This document shows positions 1 to 6,561 of a stretch of DNA of 19,321 bases, in pieces. Source of the stretch: Actinomycetes bacterium (lineage in GTDB: Bacteria > Actinomycetota > Actinomycetes > Propionibacteriales > Propionibacteriaceae); the NCBI GenBank assembly GCA_023392635.1, contig JAEVYS010000048.1, forward strand, positions 1 to 19,321, given 5' to 3'. Every line of letters starts with the position of its first letter. The first letter of the stretch is position 1. Made by a program: the position numbers and the translations under genes. Below the pieces are notes generated by a model. That model saw only the letters and a program-made list of their open reading frames with translations. It did not search any database and had not been told where the DNA came from.

Positions 1-1
1 C

Positions 2-118
2 GGTCCTGGCCAGTTCGGCACGACCTGCCCGATGCGGCTGCCCAAGACCTCCAGCTTCACCGTCACCACCAACTACTGGATCGCGACCAACCTGGCCGCC
101 GTACCCAACTACTTCTGA
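2..118 (+). CDS. 3' end of a secreted parallel beta-helix protein (partial)
   Basis: Only the last 38 codons and the TGA stop are inside the window; the gene begins to the left. The tail matches the C-terminus of the complete protein encoded at 304-1731 at 27 of 38 positions by eye, including the shared stretch FGTTCPMRLPKTSSF and the ending NYW...LAAVP. It is therefore a tandem paralogue of that secreted beta-helix protein, and the same N-terminal layout is likely but not visible. A perfect hairpin follows 11 bases after the stop. Function is unknown; see the complete copy. Confidence 0.8.
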   Translation, partial: GPGQFGTTCPMRLPKTSSFTVTTNYWIATNLAAVPNYF

Positions 119-129
119 CCGACCCACAC

Positions 130-163
130 CGCGATGACCCGGCCGATCGGCCGGGTCATCGCG
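130..163 (+). terminator. Perfect palindromic hairpin after the partial gene
   Basis: The arms at 130-144 and 149-163 are perfectly complementary (15 bp, G+C-rich) around a GATC loop. It begins 11 bases after the stop of the upstream partial gene and ends about 140 bases before the next start. There is no long T-run, only GTTCC a few bases on, which is usual for actinobacterial terminators. It could in principle work in both directions. Confidence 0.7.
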
Positions 164-209
164 CGTTCCAGCTCATCCCTGTCTCAGCATCGCGCGGACC
201 GAAGATGGC

Positions 210-231
210 TTCCTGAATAATTCCTGATAAT
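210..231 (+). promoter_or_regulatory. AT-rich tandem direct repeat, candidate promoter or operator
   Basis: Two near-identical units, TTCCTGAATAAT (210-221) and TTCCTGATAAT (221-231), lie head to tail and share one T. The second contains GATAAT, a good sigma-70-type -10 hexamer at 226-231, 73 bases before the ATG at 304. No clear -35 box is visible at 17-18 bases upstream. The AT-rich patch stands out in a very G+C-rich window, so it is the likely promoter region of the downstream secreted protein, and the repeat could also be a regulator-binding site. Confidence 0.4.
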
Positions 232-303
232 CTCTTGGCCACCTGATCCCCTCACCTCGGGCCCCGCCACCGGATGGCCCCCCTCGTCAGGAGACGTTTC
301 GAT

Positions 304-1731
304 ATGAACTCATGGATTCGACGGACTGTCGGCGTGGCCGCGGCCGCGGCAACCGGGCTCGGCAGCCTGCTCGTGGTCGCCCCGGCAACCCCGGCAAGCG
401 CGGCAACAGCGAGCTGCACGGCGCTCAGCGCCCCGGTCTACAAGAAGGTCAACCCGACCCGGGGCAGCCAGGTCCTCACCAGGTCGGCGAACGAGGCCTC
501 CCTCGCGGCGAGCAAGCACGGGTTCTCCGAGGACCACGCCGTGCTGGGCTACGGCTCCGCGACGGCGGGCACGGGCCTGGTGCCCATCACCCGGATGTAC
601 AACCCGAAGACGACCGAGTTCCTCTGGGTCGCCACCAGCAAGCAGCTCGCGGCGGCGAAGACCTTCGGCTACCAGGTGCAGAAGATCGACTTCTACGCGT
701 CCTCGACGAAGTCCTCGTGCGCGAGCGCGGTGCACAAGTTCTCCAAGGGGGACCACCGGCGCAACGCCCTCACCTCCGCTGACCGCACGGCCCTCCTGGC
801 CCAGGGGTGGAAGGACAACGGCGTGGTGTTCTACCTGAAGCCCGCCACCACGGCGGCCACGCCGAGCCCGGCGCCCACGCCGAAGCCGACCCCGACGCCG
901 ACCCCCACTCCGAAGCCGACCCCGACGCCCACCCCGGCCCCGGCCACTGCGCCGAGCTCCGGCTTCGGAGTACCGGCGGGCACGCCGCTGACCGTGGTGA
1001 AGGGTGACATGACCATCACGAAGGCCGGCACGGTGGTCAGCAATGTCGACCTGCACGGCTATCTCTCGATCCAGGCCGACAACGTCACCGTCAGGAACAG
1101 CGTCATCCGCGGTGGCGCCACCGCCACGGCCACCAAGGCACTGATCCAGGCCTGGTGGAAGGCGAAGAACCTCAAGGTCCAGTACACGACGCTCAAGGCG
1201 ATCAACCCCAGCCTCCACGTCGACGGCCTCTCCGGCAGCAACTTCACCGCCGAAAACCTCGACATCTCCGGTGTCGTGGACGCGGTCAAGGTGATCGGTG
1301 GGCCCGTGACGGTGCGCAACTCCTGGTTCCATGATCCGCTGCACTCGGACAAGGACCCCAACCAGCCCGACGGCAAGACGCATGACGACGGCATCCAGAT
1401 CGAGGGGGGCACCACCGTCCTGATCGAGAACAACACGATCACCGGGTTCCACAACGCCGCGATCCAGGTGACCCAGAACTACGCCGTCACCCATGGCGTG
1501 ACCGTCCGGAACAACAAGCTGAGTGGCGGGGGCTGCCAGGTCAACGTGACCCAGAAGGGCGCCGGCGGCGGGGGCAAGGCGATCACGTCGTTCACCCTCG
1601 CGAGCAACGGCTTCGGCGCGGGGCTCTTCGGGACCACCTGCCCGATGCGGCTGCCGAAGACCTCGTCCTTCACGCTGTCGGGGAACTACTGGCTGCTCAG
1701 CAAGCTCGCGGCCGTCCCGTTGATGTTCTGA
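304..1731 (+). CDS. Secreted DUF5648-like / right-handed parallel beta-helix protein
   Basis: A 475-residue exported protein. The ATG at 304 is chosen because AGGAG lies at 289-293 and the product then starts with a classic signal peptide: basic MNSWIRR, a hydrophobic stretch, and cleavage near ASA at 31-33. Residues about 44-180 hold repeats of the kind in DUF5648 (VYKKVNP..., ITRMYNPKTTEF, LLAQGWKDNGVVFY). Residues 186-215 are a Pro/Thr linker. Residues about 220-475 are a right-handed parallel beta-helix of the pectate-lyase-like fold (repeated NVTVRNSVI, PVTVRNSWF, TVLIENNTI) with an acidic HDDGIQ motif at 360-365. Related folds bind or cleave polysaccharide, so a role on the polymer made by this locus is possible, but no catalytic set is proven. 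It is the second of two tandem paralogues and has terminators on both sides, so it is probably transcribed alone. Confidence 0.85.
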   Translation: MNSWIRRTVGVAAAAATGLGSLLVVAPATPASAATASCTALSAPVYKKVNPTRGSQVLTRSANEASLAASKHGFSEDHAVLGYGSATAGTGLVPITRMYNPKTTEFLWVATSKQLAAAKTFGYQVQKIDFYASSTKSSCASAVHKFSKGDHRRNALTSADRTALLAQGWKDNGVVFYLKPATTAATPSPAPTPKPTPTPTPTPKPTPTPTPAPATAPSSGFGVPAGTPLTVVKGDMTITKAGTVVSNVDLHGYLSIQADNVTVRNSVIRGGATATATKALIQAWWKAKNLKVQYTTLKAINPSLHVDGLSGSNFTAENLDISGVVDAVKVIGGPVTVRNSWFHDPLHSDKDPNQPDGKTHDDGIQIEGGTTVLIENNTITGFHNAAIQVTQNYAVTHGVTVRNNKLSGGGCQVNVTQKGAGGGGKAITSFTLASNGFGAGLFGTTCPMRLPKTSSFTLSGNYWLLSKLAAVPLMF

Positions 1732-1746
1732 TCGCCCATTGCGCGA

Positions 1747-1778
1747 CGACGGCCCCGGCTCAACGGCCGGGGCCGTCG
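1747..1778 (+). terminator. Hairpin terminator after the beta-helix gene
   Basis: The arms 1747-1759 and 1766-1778 are perfectly complementary (13 bp, G+C-rich) around the loop TCAACG. The hairpin lies 16 bases beyond the stop of the secreted beta-helix gene. There is no T-tract. Its position argues that the next gene starts at 1823 and not at an in-frame GTG-type codon further upstream. Confidence 0.7.
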
Positions 1779-1809
1779 CCGTCCCGGGACAGCGAAGAGC
1801 TCACGACGT

Positions 1810-1815
1810 TACGAT
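1810..1815 (+). promoter_or_regulatory. Candidate -10 box (TACGAT) of a leaderless transcript
   Basis: TACGAT fits the actinobacterial -10 pattern TANNNT and ends seven bases before the ATG at 1823. Transcription would then start at about 1822, one base ahead of the start codon. No Shine-Dalgarno sequence is visible upstream of that ATG, which agrees with a leaderless mRNA. The -35 is weak (GGGACA at 1785-1790, spacer 19). Confidence 0.35.
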
Positions 1816-1822
1816 CATCGGC

Positions 1823-2683
1823 ATGCGCAGGAGGCTGATCGTCGCCAGCCGTCCCCTGCACGGCCTGGGCAATCGCGTCAGGCTCGTCCTGAGCGGCGAG
1901 TCGCTGGCCCGGGCCACGGGACGCGCGTTCGACTACTTCTGGCCGGTCGGTGCCGGCTTCGGAGCGCACCTCACCGACCTGTGGGTCTTCCAGGAGTCCC
2001 TCGGGCCGCTGGCCCACCTGGCGCTGCGGGTGGTGGCGCCCTATCGCGATCCGGTCGCCGTCCTGGCCGACCCGTCCTCCGACGAGCAGAGGATCTGGCA
2101 CTTCCGCAGTGGCAACGCGCTCCCACACCGTCACGGCGCGGCCGACTGGCACCAGGCGCTCGCGAACCTGTCCCTCCAGCCGGGGCCGGCCTCGAAGGTC
2201 AGGGACGTGCACGCCAGGGAGTTCGGCGCGAGCCCCTACGTCGGCGTCATGGTGCGTACCCATCCCAACGCGCACGCACAGACGAAGGCACATTCCCCAC
2301 TGGAGTGGTACGTCCGGCGGATGCGCGAGCTGGAGGAGGAGGCCCCCGGAATCCGGTTCTTCCTGTCCTGCGACACCCCCGGGGCGGACGCGGAGCTTCG
2401 ACGCGCCTTCCCCTCCGCCACGAGCCTGCCGAAGTCCGGCGGCTACAACACCCGTCCTGCCCTCGAGGAGGCCGTCGTCGACCTCTACCTCCTCGCCGGC
2501 TCGTGCCACATCCTGGGCCCCCACTACTCGAGCTTTCCCGAGCTCGCCCACTTCCTGACGCTGGGGCAGGTTCCGCTCGAGACCTCGGTCGGTGACTCCT
2601 ACGCGCAGGTGCGCCCACCCGTCGTGCCCAGCCTGGTCGAGGATCCCGTGCGCCCGAGCGTGCGGCGGGCGCCGGCGACCTGA
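1823..2683 (+). CDS. NodZ/O-fucosyltransferase-superfamily-like glycosyltransferase
   Basis: A 286-residue cytoplasmic protein without signal peptide or membrane segment. The N-terminus carries GLGNR at 14-18 after a short strand (RLIVASRPL), the pattern that opens NodZ, GT23 and related fucosyltransferase-type GT-B proteins. VGVMVRTHP at 140-148 sits where this superfamily has its nucleotide-sugar-binding VHIRR-type motif. SGGYNTR at 205-211 followed by VDLYLLAGS and HYSSF (234-238) matches the conserved C-terminal part. By family analogy it transfers a deoxyhexose, often fucose from GDP-fucose, but no GDP-fucose genes are in the window, so donor and acceptor are open. The start at 1823 lies just after a terminator, has no ribosome-binding site, and has a -10-like box seven bases upstream. 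It converges with the DUF6492-like gene, 16 bases between stops. Confidence 0.65.
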   Translation: MRRRLIVASRPLHGLGNRVRLVLSGESLARATGRAFDYFWPVGAGFGAHLTDLWVFQESLGPLAHLALRVVAPYRDPVAVLADPSSDEQRIWHFRSGNALPHRHGAADWHQALANLSLQPGPASKVRDVHAREFGASPYVGVMVRTHPNAHAQTKAHSPLEWYVRRMRELEEEAPGIRFFLSCDTPGADAELRRAFPSATSLPKSGGYNTRPALEEAVVDLYLLAGSCHILGPHYSSFPELAHFLTLGQVPLETSVGDSYAQVRPPVVPSLVEDPVRPSVRRAPAT

Positions 2684-2699
2684 CGCGCCGTGGCCGCGG

Positions 2700-3656
2700 T
2701 CACGACAACCGCTGGCGCACCTTCCGTGCCACCTCACGGACGACGTACTGCACCCGGAAGGCGAGCGCGAAGCGCAAGGCTGCTCCCCGCGAGTCGAACA
2801 GGTCCCGTCGAGCCCAGAACTCGGCGAGGACGACCAGGGCCGCCCACGGCAGCCGGGGCAGCGCCCTCCGGTGCACGCTGAAGACGGGTGCGTCGTCCCG
2901 GTCGGCCATGGCGACCGCCGCGCGCACCCCCGCACGCGTCGCAGTCCCCTTCCACACCTTCGGGCAGGACGTGTCCAGCAGGTCGAACACCCGTTCCAGC
3001 GAGCCCCGCTCGGAAAGCAGCCAGCCGGCGTACAGGAAGAACTCGAGCAGCCCGTGCTCCACGAACTCCCGCGCGAAGTCGCCGTCGGCGCGACGCGATG
3101 CGATCGAGGCCATCATGCGACCCACCTCACCGGTTTCCAGGGCGAAGGGCGTCACCGTCGCCGAGAACCGGTCGACATAGGCGGCGGGATCGATACCGAG
3201 ATAGGTGAGGACGGTCTCGAGCTGGGGACGCAGGGGGTGGGTCCGGTAGGAGTACGCCGGGATCCTGGGCAGTCCGTCCGGGCCGATGAAGTCCGCGACG
3301 GCGCTGGCTCGAACGAAGTGGTCCTTGGCGTCCAGCACGAGGTAGTGGCTCGTGGCGACGTGGCGGGCGGCCTCGAGCTTCAGCACCTGTTGCACGAGCC
3401 ACCCCGATGCCCGCGGAACCTGCGCAAGCATGTCGGGTCGCAGGAAGCGGACCTTCGGGCCGTGCACCCCGTAGTCGCGCACCAGCCGTTGCCGTGCCCG
3501 GCCAGGGAGCCCGTGGGCCGAGTTGTCGATCACGATGAGCGACTCGAGCGCCGCTCCAGGGAAGTAGCGGTCCACGGAGCGCGCCTGGAGCCTCAGGAGG
3601 GCCACTTCCGTCTCAAAGACGACCGTCACAATCGTCAGCCGGGTCGGCTGGACCAT
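2700..3656 (-). CDS. DUF6492-like putative glycosyltransferase
   Basis: A 318-residue protein read on the minus strand. The ATG at 3656 is chosen over longer versions because a strong GGAGGAG sits a few bases ahead of it and the protein then begins MVQPTRLTIVTVVFE, a first GT-A-like strand. IVIDNS (41-46), GWLVQQVLKL (85-94) and HYLVLDAKDHFV (104-115) match the DUF6492 pattern, in which the second and third elements resemble the nucleotide-sugar-binding and DxD region of GT-A glycosyltransferases. Here the DxD-like element is DAKD. No membrane segment is evident. DUF6492 proteins are often found in polysaccharide loci but lack an assigned reaction as far as I know. It diverges from the GT2 gene across 118 bases and faces the fucosyltransferase-like gene tail to tail. 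Domain naming is from memory of motifs. Confidence 0.65.
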   Translation of the reverse strand: MVQPTRLTIVTVVFETEVALLRLQARSVDRYFPGAALESLIVIDNSAHGLPGRARQRLVRDYGVHGPKVRFLRPDMLAQVPRASGWLVQQVLKLEAARHVATSHYLVLDAKDHFVRASAVADFIGPDGLPRIPAYSYRTHPLRPQLETVLTYLGIDPAAYVDRFSATVTPFALETGEVGRMMASIASRRADGDFAREFVEHGLLEFFLYAGWLLSERGSLERVFDLLDTSCPKVWKGTATRAGVRAAVAMADRDDAPVFSVHRRALPRLPWAALVVLAEFWARRDLFDSRGAALRFALAFRVQYVVREVARKVRQRLS

Positions 3657-3774
3657 CACTGCTCCTCCGCTCCACGGGGCCTGACGCCGGTGTTGCCGCC
3701 GCATCGAGCTGATGGTCGGCGAGCTCCGGGCGGTATGGTCAGCCACACACTGCCAAGCCAAGCGGAGTTCGATC

Positions 3775-4725
3775 ATGCTACCCACGGGTTCGACCGCCGT
3801 CACCGTGATCACCCTCACGTACCAGCGCCCCACCGACCTGGAGGAGGCTCTGCCCGCACTGGTGGACGCCATTTCAGGCCACCCCGATGCGGAGCTTCTC
3901 GTCATCGACAACGACACCCGGCCCACGGCACAGGCGACGGTCGAGCGCTTCGCCACCGATCGCGTTCGGTACGTGCACGAGCCGCGTCCCGGCATCGCGG
4001 CAGCGCGCAACCGCGGACTCGAAGAAACCAGCGCGAGCGGCGTGGTCATCTTCATCGACGATGACGAACGCCCGTGCGACGGCTGGCTCGAGACCCTCCT
4101 GCACGCGTTCCACAGCTACGGCGCGGAGGCGATCGCCGGGCCGGTGGTCTCCGAGTTCGACGGTCCGCTCGACCCGTGGATCGCCGCGGGCCGGTTCTTC
4201 GAGCGCCTCCGACACCCGACGGGAACGCTGGTGGAGGTCGCCGCGACCAACAACCTGCTCCTCGACCGTGCCTTCGTGTCCGCGCACGCCTTGAGGTTCG
4301 ACGAGGACTTCGGCTTGTCCGGCGGCTCGGACAGCGTCTTCACCCGGCAGCTGCGGCGCGCCGGGGGCCGCATCGTCTGGTGCGACGAGGCCGTCGTCAC
4401 CGACCGTGTCCCCGCCCAGAGGGCCAACCGGCAGTGGGTGGTGAAGAGGGCATTCCGGATGGGGAACACCGAGGCACGTGCCCAGATCCACATCACGCGG
4501 GGCGCGGCGGCCAGGCTGTGGCAACGTGCCCGCGCCCTCGGGAACGGGGCAGCCAGGGTTGTCGCCGGGTCGTTCGACGTCGTTCGCGGCGCCGTCTCCG
4601 GCTCGCTGCCGGTTCGGGCGCGAGGAGTGCGCACCACCGTCCGCGGAGCGGGGATGCTGCTCGCCGCCTTCAACTACACGTACTTCGAGTACCGGCGCAC
4701 ACCGGCGACAGCGACCGCACCCTGA
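3775..4725 (+). CDS. Family 2 glycosyltransferase
   Basis: A 316-residue GT-A-fold enzyme. The ATG at 3775 is preferred to the in-frame start 63 bases upstream because CGGAG lies seven bases before it and the GT2 fold begins directly (VTVITLTYQRP). LLVIDNDT (41-48) is the second strand, GIAAARNRG (73-81) the nucleotide-contact helix, and FIDDDERP (93-100) the DxD metal/nucleotide site. FDEDFGLSGGSDSVF (175-189) supplies the usual acidic acceptor-side motif, with SD in place of the more common ED, and RQW at 219-221 follows. The last 70 residues are basic and amphipathic, which may help membrane association. It should transfer a sugar from an NDP-sugar to a growing lipid-linked oligosaccharide; donor unknown. 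Its stop is one base from the stop of the convergent GT4 gene. Confidence 0.88.
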   Translation: MLPTGSTAVTVITLTYQRPTDLEEALPALVDAISGHPDAELLVIDNDTRPTAQATVERFATDRVRYVHEPRPGIAAARNRGLEETSASGVVIFIDDDERPCDGWLETLLHAFHSYGAEAIAGPVVSEFDGPLDPWIAAGRFFERLRHPTGTLVEVAATNNLLLDRAFVSAHALRFDEDFGLSGGSDSVFTRQLRRAGGRIVWCDEAVVTDRVPAQRANRQWVVKRAFRMGNTEARAQIHITRGAAARLWQRARALGNGAARVVAGSFDVVRGAVSGSLPVRARGVRTTVRGAGMLLAAFNYTYFEYRRTPATATAP

Positions 4726-4726
4726 G

Positions 4727-5797
4727 TCACGAGCTTCGAATGAGGACCGCCTGACGCAGCCTGCCCACGACCGCGCTCCAGCTGTAGTGCTCGAGGATCG
4801 TGGCCCGCGCCCCCGACCCGGGAACCCGGCCCCACCGTGCATCGATCGCGGCGGCCACGGCACTCCCACCGCCCAGGGGGTCCACGAAGTCGGCGTAGCC
4901 GCCCACGGTCTCCCGGAACACTGCGATGTCGCTGGCGACGAGTGGCGCCCCGAAGACCGCTGCCTCGACCGCGGGCAGGCCGAAGCCCTCATCCAGGCTC
5001 AGCGTGATCGCGAGGGCCGCGTGGCGGTACAGCCACGCCAGTTCGGGGTCCGACACCCTCCCGAGGAACCTCACCGACCCGTCCAGCACGGCCGCACGGA
5101 ATTCGGTGGGCACTTCGGCAACGCGTCCGGAGTACTCGGCGCTGCCCACGACCAGGAGGGGATGGCCCGGACCGATGGACGTGGACTCGACTGCGCCGTG
5201 GATCACCGCGGCCAGGTTCTTGCGGATGTTCAGTCGCCCGACGCACAGCGCGAATCCGCCGTCCGGGACCCCGGCGGGGCGCTGCGGTTCGGCTGCGGTC
5301 AGGCTCTGGGGGACGCCCAGCCCGATGGGGGTGACGCGAAGTCGCCCGCGGCTGTCGCGGCGGATCCGCTCGGCCTCCGCACCTGAGGAGGTGAAGACGT
5401 GCGCGGCCCACCTCGCCGTGGGCAGCATCGGCCAGAAGTACAGCCGTTCGCGCAGCGAGAACCACTCCGGATGCTCGATGAACATCGCATCGTGGATGAA
5501 CGTGGCACACCGTCTTGTCAGGGGCGTGTAGTTGTGGGCGATCACCAGCTCGGCCCTCGCACGCCTCGCGAGCCGTGGCAGCTCGGCCACGTTCGAGAGG
5601 GCATGTGGCCACAGTCGCGTACGCACCACGTCGACGCGGGCCGGCAGGCCCTCGATCGCCTCGTCCCCTCGCCGCAGCGCGACGACCAGCTCGTCCTCCG
5701 GGTAGTCCTCACTCCAGGTGGAGATGATGTCACGCTGCACCGACCGGTTCGCGAGGGGGCCGCGCGACCACCAGTAGCCGTCGAAGAGGATGCGCAT
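4727..5797 (-). CDS. Family 4 glycosyltransferase
   Basis: A 356-residue GT-B enzyme with no signal peptide. The ATG at 5797 is chosen because the protein then begins with the first Rossmann strand MRILFDGYWW and lies 8 bases after the stop of the CDP-alcohol phosphotransferase gene; a longer in-frame reading would run through that gene. IHDAMFIEHPEWF (101-113) is typical of the mannosyltransferase-like GT4 group. GRLNIRKN (187-194) gives the phosphate-binding Arg/Lys, and the EX7E motif is intact (E270 and E278 in DEGFGLPAVEA). The C-terminal GT4 domain spans about 175-350. It is the last gene of a tightly spaced minus-strand unit, so it probably acts on the same polymer as the CDP-alcohol genes. 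Donor sugar cannot be told from sequence. Confidence 0.88.
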   Translation of the reverse strand: MRILFDGYWWSRGPLANRSVQRDIISTWSEDYPEDELVVALRRGDEAIEGLPARVDVVRTRLWPHALSNVAELPRLARRARAELVIAHNYTPLTRRCATFIHDAMFIEHPEWFSLRERLYFWPMLPTARWAAHVFTSSGAEAERIRRDSRGRLRVTPIGLGVPQSLTAAEPQRPAGVPDGGFALCVGRLNIRKNLAAVIHGAVESTSIGPGHPLLVVGSAEYSGRVAEVPTEFRAAVLDGSVRFLGRVSDPELAWLYRHAALAITLSLDEGFGLPAVEAAVFGAPLVASDIAVFRETVGGYADFVDPLGGGSAVAAAIDARWGRVPGSGARATILEHYSWSAVVGRLRQAVLIRSS

Positions 5798-5805
5798 CCG
5801 GGCTC

Positions 5806-6561
5806 TCAACCGGCTGCCACGACGCGTCGGTACCACCGCACGGACTGGACGACGAGGAGCAGGAGGTTGGCCGCCATCAGGGCCGTGTACACCCAGCGCC
5901 AGGCGTCGAACCAGGGCAGGAATAACATCGTCACGCAGAGCAGGCCGTAGTCGTTGACGAGTGCGACCAACGACATCATGACCGGTGCCCGCTCCCCGGA
6001 CTCTGCCGGGCGCTGCGGGCCGGCGCGCCGGAGAAGGATCTCGGTGAGGATCATCCCGAAGAAGTAGACCGTCGACACGACCGTGAACGCGAGCGGGACG
6101 AGCAGGGAACTCACCGGGAAGTCGCCGAGGTGGCGCCACCACAGGATCACCACCGCCACGTGCAACGCGGCGGCCTTCACCGCGTCGATGAAGTGGTCCA
6201 GCCACTCGCCGGAGGCCGAGCCGCCACCCCGGAGGCGGGCCAGCTGGCCGTCCGCTGAATCCAGGGCGTACCCGAGCACGAGCAGCACGCCCACGAGCCA
6301 CCCGGTCGCGGGGCCGCCGAACCCGATCACGGCAATGCCTGCGAACGTGAAGGCGGCGCTCACGAGTGTCACCCCGTTCGGTGTGAGGCCGGCCTTGAAC
6401 GCAGCCGCAGCGAACACCCGGCCCAGCGGGCGGTTCACCCAGCGTGAGTAGGCCGGCGCGTTGCGGCTGGACTTCTGGGCGGCGGCCAGCGCCGCGATCA
6501 CGTCACCGAGACGTGCGGAGGGGTCGGCCAGGGGCCGACGAGGCACGTCATCCACCGACAT
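5806..6561 (-). CDS. CDP-alcohol phosphatidyltransferase family membrane protein
   Basis: A 251-residue integral membrane enzyme. The family signature D-x2-D-G-x2-A-R-x8-G-x3-D-x3-D is complete: D101, D104, G105, A108, R109, G118, D122 and D126. Hydrophobic segments flank it (about 64-80, 86-100, 130-146, 151-172, 195-215 and 220-237), giving about six membrane spans. Family members displace CMP from a CDP-alcohol with an alcohol acceptor at the inner membrane face. The N-terminal 45 residues are a polar cytoplasmic extension. The gene starts inside the end of the upstream GT4 gene (14-base overlap) and lies two genes from a TagD-like cytidylyltransferase. This suggests that it uses the CDP-alcohol made there and is not the housekeeping phospholipid enzyme. 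A phosphatidylglycerol- or inositol-phosphate synthase role is the alternative. Confidence 0.88.
   Translation of the reverse strand: MSVDDVPRRPLADPSARLGDVIAALAAAQKSSRNAPAYSRWVNRPLGRVFAAAAFKAGLTPNGVTLVSAAFTFAGIAVIGFGGPATGWLVGVLLVLGYALDSADGQLARLRGGGSASGEWLDHFIDAVKAAALHVAVVILWWRHLGDFPVSSLLVPLAFTVVSTVYFFGMILTEILLRRAGPQRPAESGERAPVMMSLVALVNDYGLLCVTMLFLPWFDAWRWVYTALMAANLLLLVVQSVRWYRRVVAAG

Noticed and set aside
269..288. Possible DUF1972-GT4 active-site defect (Arg in place of the second Glu; residues 269-288 of the protein encoded at 6548-7711)
   Set aside because: As far as I recall the GGTNPSLLRA form is common in actinobacterial members of this group, so I do not count it as damage.
859..957. 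Short repeated units resembling a repeat array
   Set aside because: They encode the Pro/Thr linker of the secreted protein in frame; there are no spacers, so it is not a CRISPR array.
310..1494. Long minus-strand reading frame opposite the secreted beta-helix gene
   Set aside because: The product is Arg/Gly/Val-rich low-complexity sequence without domains, a usual G+C-driven shadow; the plus-strand frame has a signal peptide, ribosome-binding site and family motifs.
1739..1822. Upstream start for the fucosyltransferase-like gene
   Set aside because: This part contains the terminator hairpin of the previous gene, and the family sequence begins only at 1823.
2592..4064. 490-codon plus-strand frame over the DUF6492-like gene
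   Set aside because: It is the antisense shadow of the DUF6492-like gene and has His/Arg/Pro-rich composition with no motif.
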